Assembly (NCBI GenBank): GCA_963573305.1
Contig: OY754335.1
Location: forward strand, 51,729,985 to 51,793,984
Source: Pyrrhosoma nymphula
Taxonomy: Eukaryota > Arthropoda > Insecta > Odonata > Coenagrionidae
Direction of reading: 5' to 3'
DNA length: 64,000 nucleotides
Below are positions 11,701-24,996 of this stretch, piece after piece (positions within the stretch are counted from its first letter, which is position 1; the number at the start of each line of letters is the position of its first letter). The notes below the pieces were generated by a model. It had not been told where the DNA came from. It ran no database searches and saw only the letters and a program-made list of their open reading frames with translations. The translations under genes and the position numbers were made by a program.

Positions 11701-14700
11701 AGCGATGTCAATGGGCATTATCAAACAACATATGAACTTCAAAAACTAAGACTTCTAACACAGACAATAAAATTGTAGAGAAAATAATGAATCAATCTGA
11801 CTATAGGGATTTAGCTTGAGATAAACAAATCATAAAGTCGATGCCGTTGTTCCGTTAATTTTAATAAACTTTATCAGGGTGAGTTGTAATAACATAGCTT
11901 ATGAAAACAACGACACTTTTATCACATATTTGCAAAGGTCCATGAGATTATTAAACAAGAAAAGCTTGCATACCTTCTATATTTACGAAATACGAGAATT
12001 GACATTAAGAATCTTAATTCCATTTATTTCGGCTTGAATTATTAATTGTTTTGCAGTTGGACAGAACTTCTAGGGCATTATTTTCATTTTCCTCTTTTTC
12101 CATAATTTCTTCTTCTAGACATCCCTTTTTATTGGCTATTAAGTTACAGTTGATTCAAGTTTTCATTGATACTACATTCCACTACTTTAACCGAGACCAG
12201 CATCAATGAAAAACGTTTTTTTTGTTGCAATTTTACGATATCATTCGTTTTGCGTTTTGAAGAGAAATTTAAAAAAATCAATTTTCACGTCGATGTTTTC
12301 TTGGTCAATACTCTTATGGAACATTCTAAGTATGTGATAACACTGTGGTTTATATGTTGTATTTTAGTAACTATCCCCAATAGAGTTATTTAAAACTAAC
12401 GGAACGACGCCAAATATTTTATGATTTGTTTACTTTTAATCTCTATTGTCAGAGAAATTGAAATATGAGCGGTCAAAACTATGAAAAGGTTATTGAAAAA
12501 ATAAAACTCTTCCTACTTGGATTCCTCATGATCTAATGGGTGCAGATAAAATAATCTTGAAACTGTCGTTCCTATACTGCTTAATACATTGCCTAAAAAA
12601 GCACTGCATTTGCATTCGCTCACTGGGGTTAAAGAAAAACGGATTTTTTAAAACCATCTTGGGTATTTATATATGTGGTAGTAGTAACTGAGTATTTCAA
12701 GAATAACCGTGGAGATAGGTCAATTGTAATTAAATAAGCCACAAATAAATAATTACGAGCGTAGTTAGGTGGATTTTGGGATTTGAGTGCGGAGATAGAT
12801 GGAGAAATATAAGCTTAATAGAGAGAAGTTGGATAGGAGACAAGACTTCCGGAGGGAGTTGGAAGGGCAAGAATGCGTGAAAGGAAGACGTATTGTAACG
12901 TAAAGAGGAGCTCACGGCAGCCAAAATGGAAAATAAAAGCCCACAATTAGAGGAAGAAAAAGAATATCCATAATTAAAAAGGAAATAAAGGAATATAGAA
13001 AAGGAAGAACAGAGGAACCGTATGGTAAAAGAAGCACAGTGTGAGAGGAAATTTTCTGCAGGACCCAGACAGTGTTCATTAATTTTTCAAGCAGGGATTC
13101 TCCAAAGACCTAGGTTAATTGGGTAGACTTCCTAAGAAGATGATTAAACTTTCCTCCAATGGGGCCTACGGTTTATTTTTTTAGAGGAACGTCATTCATA
13201 AATTAGTTGGCTGGGATAGAAACAGAGAACAATGAAAAAGAGGAAATGAGTTATTTAGAGAAATTCTGGACGGTACGAAAAAGAAGGGTAGAAATAAGGA
13301 GTCGAAATGGGAAACAATTTTCGACCAGCGACGCGCTGACCTAGATGGGAGACTGGAATCCTTCCGACGATTGGGTATGATGATAAAGCAATGTCTGTCC
13401 AGAGTCCTAGAAGCAGGGTGTTACTAAAACATATCGAATTAACTTCTTGCAAGAATCATATTAATTTTTCTCTGCCCATAGAAAAAATGTCAGCTATGGG
13501 ACGATAAATAGACGGACCTTTATTGATGTCACGGTATAAAAATAAAATATAAAAATTTCCGAATCAGTATGAAATATCTCGTATAAGAAAGAAGGAAATT
13601 CCATAAAGTGTAAGGGCTACCACAGTTAGCACATGCAGCATCATTGCAATCAATTCCCTTTTAATTTCACCAAAGTTACCCAGAGGATTTAGTAATCTAC
13701 AGCCTAATATCTATTCGAATGGGAGTTTGGTATGCTCGGTTTTGCCATCAAAAACGTATTAATCACAAATTTTCGATCTTTAGCTCTGCACACAGCCTAA
13801 TTTTCCTCATTCCATCTAAAATTATACATGAATTCTCCAGTTAACCACTCTGCACCTCACATTCACCCCTCTATCACGGCTCGCTATACCCTTTTACCAT
13901 TCATAAGGTAATCGTACTTCATCCATGGACTGGTGTTATTGTACATACCTAACACCTTCCTTTCTTCAACGCGGCATTCCAAATATTGTTCTGACTTTCT
14001 TCCTCTCCACTGTTTTCGATCTATTCATTCCCATTACTATAAGTCTCAAATACTTCTATTCTATAATCATATTTTCTTCTCTATAGATTAGGATGTTTGA
14101 ACCTCACGGCACAATCCTCTACGTGCGACTTTTCGTTGTTATTTTTCTCAACCTTTCTGTTCAGAGTTTGTCATTAATTCTTCTCTTTTTTTTCTAGCTG
14201 AAATTTACTTTATACAACCTAATTATCGTTTAAGATATTATTCATGAAACTAAATTAAAATAAAGAATCAACACCTGCTCTAATCCATAAATGTCACCTG
14301 GTCTTTCTAATAATCTCTGCTCGGGGTTTTTATAATATCTCACCTATAGTTTTTAAACTTTAAAAATCATAAAAACTACCCCTTTTTCCTCCAGGATGTT
14401 TCCCAAGCAAATGTAATTAAAAAACGGGTTCAGTTATATTTTAGAGTATGACTTTCTACTATTATAAAGGACATTACCTTTTGCACCGTGAAAAATCTGA
14501 ATATTTGTATCATGCTTTGAGGAAATAAAAACTGCGAGCTTACAATCGAAAAGAGATGCGGGGGACGGAGGCAGCCATCGCGAAAAAATCCGGTTCCGGT
14601 ATGAAAGCGGGGAATGGACGGAAGAGGATGCCAAGTAGCGCCACGTTGTGGGAAAAAAGAAAAACTCCACCCCGCATTCTACCCTTTCCACCCTTCCCCA

Positions 14701-17640
14701 CCGCAGCGTCCAAGTTTCAAAATCTCCACAGGAGATTCCGTAATCCCCCAAATGGTTGAGCCGGGGGCCTCGGAAAGAAAGTAGCGAAGAAAAAGTACTT
14801 TGCAACGGAATACACAATAGAAGGAGTCGTCGGAAACAGAAAAAAACAAAGGGGAATGAAAATGAATCCGTCGGACGCTCGGAAGGGATTTTAACGTACC
14901 CAAAGGAAAGTTCTCATTGAACATGTGGTAATAAAGGATGGACTGAACGAGAGGACTCAAATAATGACAGATACAAAACACTTGCAGGTTTCCAATTAGA
15001 AATAATTTATGTATTTCGCAGTTATAAAAAAATATGTTTCCCATAAGCAACGAGAATAATAATTAGACAGAGCAGAAACACGTCCAAAAACGTTCCACCC
15101 TAACCCTTTTTCAATTAATATTCTCTCCCTTCTTCAAGGCCGGTGTCCTAACATTCCCTGCCATACTCCCACATTGCACCTCACCAATTAGTGTATAGTC
15201 TAGTATAAATACTAGTAATATTAAAGAAATTCCACCACAAGGTTTAAGATGATAAGGATACATCTATAGGTAAAGAAAGGAAATTATTTCAGAAATTAAT
15301 GTTATTTGGCGTAACTTGGTACAATTCTCTCATATGGAAAGGAAGTAGTAGAATACTTCACTAATAAACTGTTTGAAATTTAAAAAAATCTATTATTCAG
15401 TGATTTTTTTCAATCGAAATAAATTTATGCAAATTAATGATTATTTTGAAGACGAGAATTCACCAAAAAAATAAATATTTCGGGAGGAGGTTTCAGAGAG
15501 TAGGACTTAGTTAACGGATTACTTATCACACTCTCATTTGAAGAAAAATATAATATTATTAATTCATGCTCTCAAATAATATACAATATCCAGTACTATG
15601 AAATCACTTTAAGTTGAGTTTATCAATCTATCAAAAATTTAAATTCGATGAAAGTGGTAGTTTTATTTTTTGTAATTTCCAATGTTATGACTTATGACAT
15701 GAGATAAGTGTGTTATGACTGATGTATTCTTCACTACGTGTTGCGTGTGAGAATAGATTAATGTTGAGTAAAATTAATATAGCATAAGCTATTAAGCACT
15801 GAGGGAATATTAATGAATATAATTCTCAATTAATAATCCTACAGACTTCTAGGAAAGAATTATAAAGACTGTAATCGTACGTAAAATCATATTGCAATAG
15901 AATATTTAAAAAAATTGATTTTATTCATCGTCAACGAAGTTTTCCTCTGGAATTACCTACGAAATTTAAAGATGAACAGCGATCAGATTCTTAACCAGCA
16001 CATCAAATTTATTTAAGATTAAGTACCGTTTTTCTTTTATATCAGGTAAAGTGCCTTTTTTCCATTAAGTTCTTCGTAACACAATAATGTCCACTATCAA
16101 CACGACTTAAACTTTAAAATAAAATCTTTGTATATGTATATCTATTATGGCCAGAGTAAAAAAGTACCTCAAGTTACCGAGGCGTCCCCATTTCGAGTAA
16201 AATTCAAAATACCTCTGCGGCTAGTCCAGCATTAACTTGAACTCGTCCAAGGTTTCCATGCCTTAAAAAAAAGCTCTAAAGCCTCTTGTGATATGAACTG
16301 TGGAAGAGGAGGCCGTCGTTATTTTATGAAAAAAAGATATCGAGAAAATATAAAATCTCTTTATTGTTTATGTTGTAATAATTTTAATCTAAATATATCT
16401 ATTCTCTCAGGCACTACCTAGTGGAGAATACTTTAAACATAATTTATGCATCTTGCATTACAACATGGACGACAATAAAGAATAATATTACTACTGTTAT
16501 CGGCATTCAAAAATCACAGGGCAATCAATTAGGACAATATTAAAGATGCATAGTAAGATTCTCAACTTCAGCCATATTTCCCTCATAAATAACGCAATTT
16601 TGAGATGAACGACGATCAGAATTACCATTTGGATATCAAATTCATTAAGATAAGGTGACATTTTCTTTCATTTGGTTACTCGCACCACAACAGTGCTCAA
16701 TATTAGCGACGCTCCACGACGCAGTCCGCGCGACGCGGTGTGAAGAGTAAAAGTTGGGAGAAAGAAGCTTAGATATAACCAAAAGGGCTTGTTTTTCCCA
16801 GGGAATAAGAAAATTTTCGGGTTTCTGAGAGGAGTGAGCAGGAGGATGTGTGGGAACCAACTCCTGAAGTCGGTGGGTGGGCGGACAAGCAAATGAGATG
16901 CAAATCTCTTTTCTTTCTCTATCTTTTCCTCGGGAAAGCAAATTCACTTTTATTCACCCGAGCGGTTTTTGGAAGAGAATTTTCCGCAGGGATCCATCTT
17001 CCCTTTCCCGAGAAAAACTGGAACAACTCACACCCAACGTTCCCTTTCGCTTGGTAATCCTTTTGAACTCTTTCGTGCTAGGGCTGGGACGAGTTCGCTG
17101 CGTGCACTTACGAAAGAGCGATAATCTGTCACCCGTGACTTCTGAAAAGTCGCTGAAACCTTGAATTATTCATTTAGTAAACAGGACGACATCGATTGAA
17201 AAAGCAAAAAAAGCTAGACAGACGGTAAAATAGAATAAGTGTTGAACGCCTCATGCAACGAGGAGAGTCTGCTAACAGTAAGAAAACGAAACATCATTCT
17301 CGAAATAATAAATTACTTCATCAAACTGCACATTCAGCAGACTTCTGAGTCATTTGGTTTGACACTTCAAATCTTGTCAGTGTCAACATAGATAAAAGTT
17401 GTCTAAAAAAAATAAACGTCAGCTACAGTCCTGATCATGAGAAGAAAACCTCCTTTCAAATCGGCCAAAATTTAAACCCAAGCAGAGTTTACTAAGATAG
17501 AAGGCTCAGAAGGAATCGATGAGAAAAACTCTTAAGAGTTATAGGGGTAGATACAAAAAGCTGAGCACAACTTAGCTCATCGAAATATTTACTTAATCAG
17601 CAGAGTTGTGAACTGGTCACTCATTTGCTGGAAAATAAAG
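11701..17640. other. Long AT-rich stretch with two GC-richer islands, no supported gene
   Basis: I read both strands for exons of the minus-strand gene whose last visible exon ends at 21230, and found none I could defend. Islands at 14540-14900 and 16650-17120 carry open frames on both strands (up to 127 codons) but no motif and no convincing phase-1 acceptor. The remainder is AT-rich. Confidence 0.4.
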
Positions 17641-17641
17641 C

Positions 17642-18290
17642 TCATCATCATCATTAGCTGTTATTAATCTGAAGATTGGTTTGCAGCAACTCTCCGTTAC
17701 ACCCCTCTCCCTTCCAACAGCTCCATTCCTACATAATTATTTACTTTTACATCCTGCGTGATTTGCTTAATGCATAACATTCTAGGTCTTTATTTCTTTC
17801 AATCTATTACTCCTTCCAATATCGTTTTCATTAGGCTTTTGTGTCGTTAAACGTACCAAATTAAGTTTTTCTCTTCTTCTTAGCAGAGTTTTCATTACGT
17901 TTCTTTTCTCTCCAGCTCTTCGTTGGACTTCTTCGTTAGTGATCACCTCCGTCCATATAATCTTCATCAGTCTTCGGTAACACCACATCTCCATTGATTC
18001 CAATCTTCTTGGCTCTTCTGATGTCATTGTTGAGGTTTCACTGCCATGTACAAGCATGCTCCAAATATGCGTTTTAATGAAGTGCTTCCTTACTTCCAGG
18101 CTTGTGTTACCAGCTGTCAGCAGGCTCCTCCTCTGGTAGAATGTCTTCTTAGCGTGGGCTATTCTGCTCACAATGCATTTCTTGCTTCCTCCATCGCTGG
18201 TGATCCTGCTTCCCTGATAACAAAATGTCTTCAGGAAGAGTCTTGGCATTATCGCAACCAACAATGGTTGCAAGAAGGCCAAGTGTAAAA
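17642..18290 (-). mobile_element. RTE-like LINE 3' fragment with (GAT)n tail
   Basis: The minus-strand open frame 18282-17782 reads GSRITSDGGSKKCIVSRIAH, TSLEVRKHFIKTHIWSMLVH then GSETSTMTSEEPRRLESMEM and ITNEEVQRRAGEKRNVM. This is the classic C-terminal third of RTE-like reverse transcriptases (YLGS.I..DG, RIA.AK, VW..L.G.ETW, RLE..EMW). The key Trp of ETW is now Ser. The 3' end, at 17655-17642, is a GATGATGATGA tail, as expected for RTE-type elements. It diverges from the 59.9 kb LINE, so it is another family of the clade. Confidence 0.85.
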
Positions 18291-18770
18291 ATATTCCAAA
18301 ATTAAATGCATGGTTCCTGATGCAAGGCGAAGGATAGAACCTTGCCGAGATGAGAGGAGTGAAGATAAGCTCGTAATGAATGAACAGTTAATACACGCAT
18401 CCTGCGTGCATGTGTAACTTGTAAAAGTGTGATATTCTAATTGAAAGCCACGGAGTTTACCGCTTAGAGACGTCACAATCAAAGGAAATTACAGCGCAGC
18501 GTCAAAATAAGTCCCTCTGAAGTGTTTTATACCTAATTGAGCGTTTTAAATATAAATACTGATTACAATAAGTATTTATTTATCGACATGAACATTAAAT
18601 TGGATTAATAAAAATACTACTACACAGCCCTAACACCATTAACTAGGTTGAGGTCTAGCAGAATAAGAAAGCCATCACCAAGACCTAACATTCTGAGAAA
18701 TTGTCTCTCATGACATTATGTCAAGGTTCTTGCATTATCTCTCACTACCTTATAATTGTTACATTACTGT
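18291..18770. other. AT-rich spacer, nothing recognised
   Basis: No coding pattern or repeat could be supported between the LINE fragment and the SINE. Confidence 0.5.
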
Positions 18771-18960
18771 GGGTCTCGGTGGTGTCGGGATTAAGTCCTC
18801 GCTAGTGAAACCTTGGGTTGCGGGTTCCAGTTCCACCTGGATGGGTTTTTCTCCACTCGGGCCATGAGTGTGTGTTTTGCTAATGACTAACATGTAAAAG
18901 ACGACTTCATAGTACAAACGTCGCTCGAAATGAATTCGAATTATCATTATCAGAAGAAAA
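18771..18960 (+). mobile_element. tRNA-derived SINE, family S1
   Basis: The head GGGTCTCGGTGGTGTCGGGA with a B-box-like GCGGGTTCCAGTTCCACC at 18820-18837 resembles a tRNA promoter. The body then reads TGGATGGGTTTTTCTCCACT and CATGAGTGTGTG. The body matches the minus strand of 42230-42400 (GGTGGATTTTTCTCCGC, then CATGGTCTTGTGTG) and continues with a shared TAATGA and ATGTAAAAG. Two such copies make a SINE more likely than a lone tRNA pseudogene. Confidence 0.75.
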
Positions 18961-21229
18961 AATGGGGCCATGTACGCCTGGCATTGAATTTTATCAAACG
19001 TATTTACAGAATTACAATCGCGATCTTATCTTGTTGGTACACTAAAGACCGCACTGAAGATGTCCTTTTGATACAGACTCTTTTGATAATTTTGATGAAC
19101 ATAATATTTGATTTTCAAGTGAATACTCGGTTGTATTGGTATTTCCATGTTTTTTGGGTGATATTATTCAAACGCCCTTAAATGATAACGAATTCAGGTG
19201 AATGGAGGAAATTCCAAGAGTAAATATTTATTTTGTAAGACAATCCATTTCATATAATGCCAAGAAACAACGAGTAAAATATGCTGCCGTTGGAAAAAAT
19301 TAGCAATGATATAACTATAGAATCTAATACTTGAAAAGAGTAGTCACATATTGCTTCTTCAGTGGATGCACTGAGCATATAGAAGGAGACCCTTTGATAC
19401 AGGTGTGCAAATGAAACAACCTCACTGAGCTAACACAAAATGCCACGGGTTTCAATCTCGTGTTTGAGTACCATGATGCCTCGCACTGCCTTTGTTTGCG
19501 ATCGGTTTGCTGTGCTATGGCTTCCTTGTTCATCGTATCAAGGAATAAAAATAAACTTTCCACTACAATGTCTTTTGTGCGAGCTGGTTAATGAACGCAA
19601 ACCGTCCCTGAAATGGAAGAAAAGAAGACGTACGGCCGAGTAGAGATGATCATCACGGTCGCTCCTGAAACATGGAATCCATGGGATCCCGAAACGTGGA
19701 ATGCGTGTTTGTAAACACTTCCAGCGGGCTCTCCAGCAAACTAGTAATGAGTCAGATGCTGTGCTTGCTTGTAATCCAACAGCATGTTAGCCGAGCAACA
19801 CGGTTCGTCTCACTGAGTAAACTCGGCATTGGTTACCACAACCAATACTGAGGTTGCGGCCCAACACCTAGGCTGGACGGTAAATGTTAAGTTAAACGTC
19901 AAAACCCATATCGATGCATACATGTGCTTGTCGTGGACTAAATTTATTTTGAAGGAAAGTATTTTTATGACAAAAAAAATTCGTTTAAGTACAAAATTTC
20001 GACTCTCTTTTCAATCTAAAGATGTACAAATAATTTCCTCAATCTTGCTGGAAGGAAATTCCCATTTGATGCACGCCGAAATAATTTCTAATTTTAAGCA
20101 TTCATGAAGAGTTTTGGAATGATTAATAACAATACGAGCTTTTTAAACACTAAACATGCGTAGAAATTAAATCGATGAGCATGTGCGAAAACCAAAATTC
20201 TCGAATTGACCTGGTGGAAAACCACCCTCCTTAGGGATACTTTGAATTCACAGTAAAAAAAGCCATCCGATATTTCAACCTAGATATGAATATTTTGTGC
20301 CATTAACTTTCAGCCACAAAGATACTTTTTACTAAACTCTTATATATGTGTAAAACCTTATGTATGTGTTTCAAATGTTTCTGGAGAGACCAAAATTGGT
20401 CAAAGCCCTCGGCCAAAAACCTGGGGTATCTGGGTTAAAATCCAAGTCTTGAACCATATTTCAGTAATCAAAACGTTTTCATACAAATTTGTGAATATCT
20501 CATGCGACACTTTGTGGAATATTTTTGCGTCCAACAAGTGAAAAAAGAGAAGAAAAGGTAATTTCAAATCTTTAAATTTCTAATAACCAACAGTGGTTTC
20601 GACACCATCTATCATTTCATAGGTGCTTTCCTATCCCAAGAGATAAACACCTTTAAAATGGTACGTACATATCATTGAAACCATGCTGAATTTCTCATAA
20701 TCGTTGCTTCTTCATGTAATTTCCGATCTATTTTGAATACTTCTGACAGGAAAGTTGTGCATTCCATTAAGATAATGAAGCGAAATTACTTCGACCTAAA
20801 AATGGAAATTATGCAGAAAAATAACATGGAAAATCGATAGAACGTCATGACCTGAATAAATACTATCATATCAGGTTAGTAGTTCAAAATTATTGGTCTT
20901 CATAACTTCCATTTGTGTAAAACTTCAAAAAAGTAGGTGATAGTAGAGAATAATATTCTTGGAAATTCATGGTGTGAACACCTACAAACGAAAACGAGGA
21001 ATGCCGCTTATGCAGAGGATTTATTTAAACAAAAAAAAACGATTGGTGACCACCAGATGAAGTTAATTTTTTTACGTGCAATCCTTGGAGCATAATAAAA
21101 TATTAAGGTGCATTATTTATGAGTCATCGGGTGAAAATTCTAAGTTCTTCATTTTCAAAATGTTTGGCAGATTTTTCCGGCAGAATCCGCGGAAAGGATG
21201 AAATTATTTATACTGCAAGTAAGACTTAC
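18961..21229. other. AT-rich stretch downstream of the last visible exon
   Basis: If the minus-strand gene continues, this is intron. It is AT-rich with no recognisable exon or transposon. The open frames at 19440-19643 and 19829-20107 (+) show no motif. Confidence 0.45.
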
Positions 21230-21586
21230 CAAACGATTTGGATGCGAGCCTCCGGTACATCTCGACGCTGGACTTTCGGTGGACCATTCGGTGCGTGATG
21301 GCCTGGTACTTGCGCCGGAAGTCCCTCTCCGAGTTGGTGGACTCCAGGGACCCCGTGGGGGAATCCTCGCCCTCGTCCTCCGCCCGACCCTTGCCCTTCT
21401 TCCTCTTCTGGCCCACCCTCTTCGTCCGCCTTTGCCCCCCTCCCTTCGCCCCCTTCCTCTTGTCGCCGACCCCTTCCCCTTCGGCCCCCCCCTCGGCCCC
21501 TCCCACCTCTCCCTCCTCCTCCTCGTCCTCCCCACCCTCCTCCTCGTCGTCATCGTCGCCTTCGTCGTCACCACCCTCCGAGGCGC
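21230..21586 (-). CDS. Exon 6 (last visible) of minus-strand gene; acidic run then conserved-looking basic end
   Basis: This is a GC-rich exon of 357 bases. The acceptor is CCCTGGTGACAG at its upstream side and the donor GTAAGT follows at 21229-21224. Splice phase is 1 at both ends. The frame gives ASEGGDDEG, a long Asp/Glu/Gly-rich run, then a Lys/Arg-rich stretch and SLESTNSERDFRRKYQAITH with RMVHRKSSVEMYRRLASKSF. The last 40 residues look like folded or helical, constrained sequence; the rest is low complexity. RKSS resembles a basophilic-kinase site (inference). The upstream phase matches exon 5, giving a junction Gly codon. The next exon is not found in the window. I do not recognise the family. 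Confidence 0.75.
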
Positions 21587-24086
21587 CTGTCACCAGGGAG
21601 AGAAGGAACGCAGAACAATGACGCCACAAACATGACAAAAGACTCAACTCTCAACCCCCAATATCTATGCGAGAGGACTAATCCGCCAATTTTAATCTAA
21701 AGGAGGTTCCACCGCGAGTCAATGCAAATACTGAATTCCACCTTTGTTCATTTGGTTTAACATTCCTATTTCCGGCGATGACCTACGCTACCTAATGAAA
21801 GTCAAAATTAACAGGAAAAAGATGCAAATTATTCCGCAAATATATTTTAAATGAGCTCTTATTTATAGCCATTGACCCCGACTGTAAAAATACCACATTT
21901 GAGCTTCAATTATAGCAGTAATTAGCTAATAAATCAAAACATAAGGTTGTATGATGCGATTCTTTAATTTTTAATCAATTTCTTGGGAGTTCCCGCTTCT
22001 TATAAACAGCTTTCCGTGAAAACCGAATGTAATTAAGATAGAAAAATACAATTTTTCCCATATATTCCATTCTCCCATTGAACACCATGTAATTTAAAGT
22101 TCTATTTGCGAGAAAAATAGCGCGAAAAGGTAACGTTTTATTTTTCAAATCAGATAGAGGACAAGTTTTTCTAAAAAAAAACACAGAATAAGGCTCAAGT
22201 GACATCCAAGTCATTTTGCGGAGGAACCAGCTTAAGCGTGAAGGAGGCGAATTGTGACTTGAAAATTATTTACACTAATCTATGTACCTACAATACTAAT
22301 TCACTGAAGTCAGTCTTCTGTAAGTCACGCCTGTTTGAAGGACTTCTGGGTGGCCTAGGAGTTTTAAATTTGACACAAATAATGGTCGTGGCCTAAAACC
22401 AACAAGAGAAATAAAAATAACCCTAAAAAGATTTAAAGCGGGTGTTTTCCCCCCTATTGGTTAACTTTTAGCCCCAAAAGCATTGAAGTGGTGTATGGGT
22501 TCCTTTTTCTTGGCCATTTTTGAATACTTGAACTCAACGTACAGAGTTGAAATTTTCATTATTGAATGGATAAAAGAATGCAGAAGCGTTAAAATATGCA
22601 ATACAAACAGCAAATAACAATTATTAGGGGTTGTTTTTACTCATAATTTGTTTTTACCCTTAAGAAAATAATTGAACTCGGAACAGGGATTTCATCTTTT
22701 GCTTATTTAAATTAGTTGCACTTAAGATATAAGGTTCCTGTTACCTTGTTACAGTTTCCGTGTCACCTACTACGTCAATTTAAAAAATGAAACTCATAAC
22801 GATTTGCGGTACATTAATTGAATCAACGCTCTTACAGTACAAGGTTTTAACCATTAGATACCATTGAAGCGTTAATATAATACCACTTCATGATAATGTA
22901 AAGGGCGAAGGTCCAAAAAGCAGAAAAAGGAAGGAAAAATGACCAATTGCGGAAAAGGAATGAGTTTTTGATAACAGATGAAATTTTGGGCAACTCAAGT
23001 GGCCACGAAGCCTTAATGGGTTAACATACCTACGGATTTGGAAAACGTCACCTATATCCGTCAATTGAAGGAGCCAAGGTTGTGAAATTTCGACATTATA
23101 TGCTTACCGCGGCAGATAAACATGTTGAGATAAGCGGAATATATTAGAGCCATACTCACCAGCAGTAAGATCTCACTTGATCATATTATGTTTATGACGA
23201 ACACGAAACCATAAATTCAGTTGACATCATTCGGCATTCATAGGTTTCAGCAGATTAATCTTAGAACCACTGTTTATCCACTGATAATAACTTCCATTCA
23301 CGCGTTTTTCTGTGATTCACTATGGTATTTTATCCGCTTTATTTTATCTAGCGCTGTGTTCAATTCTACTGATAAGCAACGCGAAAAATAAATGAACGGG
23401 GAAGCTTCGCGTGAATCTGGTATCACGCTAAGTACGCCGTAGGTTTATAAAGGTTTTTATATACAAAAACAATTGATACCAAACTTTTCATAAGGCAATA
23501 TTAATACGAAAATTTTCACTTTCCAAATTACAAACTTTATTCTAACGTGTAGTAATCCTGAAAGATCACAGCTAAATTGCATTAACTTTTTAAGAAACCA
23601 CTGGTAGTATTCAAATGAAGTGGAACATACTCGGCGGTAACTTTGTGGTATTGCATGATATAAATTTTTATTCAAAAGTTTACTTAACTACAGATTAATC
23701 TGTGGCTAAGAAAAAGTTAGAATAAATATTTATACTATTCTAATTATCAAAATAGAATATAAAGAAACTTCTTCTTTCATTTGAAATGTTTTTGGCTGTT
23801 TTTTAATGTCAAATTAATGACTCTCTTGTAGGGTTGAATATCAGGTTTGGTTTTATAGGAACTGCCTGCGAGGACAACTTAAAAGCGAACTAGGATTAAT
23901 ATTAGCCATATTTGCAATTACATAATTTACGCTTAGCTCCAAACGCAATCCTTTACGTGTTAACTCATTCCAATATATATTAAGATATTTCAAGTTAACT
24001 AAAAAATAAGACGAGAACCTGACTTATGAATGCTACCAGCAACACTGAAGGACTAGTGGACAACTAAAATACCGTTTATGCATTAC
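21587..24086 (-). other. Intron 5, about 2.5 kb
   Basis: It runs from donor GTAATG (24086 side) to acceptor TGACAG (21587 side). It holds a copy of dispersed repeat family C at 22440-22640 and otherwise AT-rich DNA with no recognised gene. Confidence 0.6.
22440..22640. repeat. Dispersed repeat family C, copy 1
   Basis: This resembles 57030-57190 in the same orientation. Shared phrases include TTTAGCCCCA near the start, GGTGT(A/T)(T/G)GGGTT(C/T)CTTTTT, then ATTTT(T/A)(G/A)A and a TTGAAATTTTCA / TTGAAACATTCA stretch. There is no open frame or inverted end. The relation is weaker than for families A and B. Confidence 0.5.
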
Positions 24087-24251
24087 CTTTTCCCGACGCT
24101 GTTGTTTTCTGGGAGGAGGAGCTCTGGTGCCTGTACCGACTACTAGAGGTGCTGTTGTCGGCCACAACCCTTCGCTGCCAGACTCTCAATTCTTCCGAGT
24201 CTCCGATGTATATCCAGGGAGCGGCCCGGTAGCATTCCGTGCTAACGCCCA
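24087..24251 (-). CDS. Exon 5 of minus-strand gene; short conserved-looking block
   Basis: This exon is 165 bases, phase 1 at both ends. The donor is GTAATG at 24086. For the acceptor I chose GCGTTAAG (ending at 24252) after the T-rich run CTTGTTCTTTTTT, because it alone matches the phase of exon 4; a closer AG (GGCGTTAG) would put the exon in the wrong phase. The frame gives GVSTECYRAAPWIYIGDSEE and LRVWQRRVVADN, then a Ser-rich end (STSSSRYRHQSSSSQKTTAS). The aromatic block APWIYIGDSEELRVW looks like the most structured part of the whole protein. Family not recognised. Confidence 0.75.
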
Positions 24252-24996
24252 CTTAACGCGTAAAAAAGAACAAGAGACGTTAGTGGAGTAATAGTGGAGC
24301 TGGAGACACACTGCAAAGATATAGCTTCTTCGCACTCTCCCACCCGAGTCACAATTAGATTGTATCCGGGATAATACGTCGGAGGAGACAAAAAATACAA
24401 GGAACTTAAATGCTAGAATGAATTCCATTTAATAATGCACAGAATGTTTGGAATGTGGCCATATGTACCTATAATAAATGCAAGCTACCAAGCGATAGCA
24501 TTTCACTTGGAACGAAATTTAAATGGCCAAGTCCTTCATAAATTCAAGATTTCAGAAAAATGAGCGGACAGTTAGGGAATTTCTGTATAATAAGCACGCA
24601 ATTAATGTTCATAAATATTCAGTAGCAGGAATGAATTATCATAGAGGAATAAAAAAATAAAATGCGTTCTAACGCTGAACTAATGGAAGAGTGTCAATAA
24701 ATTTGCCTTATATATTTTACTTCATGTCAATAGCTTCGTTCCAGAGGAAACAAAAACAAAGAAACATGGGGTACATGATAAATTTCCATTTTTAAGTGCA
24801 GACTAGACCCAATTCTACACGAGATGACCATTATCAATAGCCCAACTCATTCGGAAATCGGTCCAGTTTAATCTTGCCAAGTTATTTTGACATTTAACTC
24901 AAAACCTGACACATCATACTCTGTAAAATTGGCAGTTTGCATGTAGGGCAACCACGTCGTAGAGTTTGTCATACGTACAACGCGTCAAAAACTTAC
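24252..24996 (-). other. Intron 4, about 0.75 kb
   Basis: It is bounded by donor GTAAGT and acceptor GCGTTAAG. No repeat or gene is recognised inside. Confidence 0.65.

Noticed and set aside
14434..15050. Possible further exon of the minus-strand gene near 14.5-14.8 kb
   Set aside because: A phase-1 frame is open after a TTTCCGAG acceptor-like site, but the product is Phe/Trp-rich without similarity to the rest, and the donor is weak.
21198..21635. 145-codon plus-strand open frame rich in Leu/Pro
   Set aside because: It is the antisense shadow of the GC-rich exon at 21586-21230, whose frame is supported by splice phases on the minus strand.
24242..24246. Acceptor GTTAG for exon 5, close to the ECYRAAPW block
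   Set aside because: It would enter in phase 2, whereas exon 4 leaves in phase 1. The AG at 24252-24253 restores the frame.
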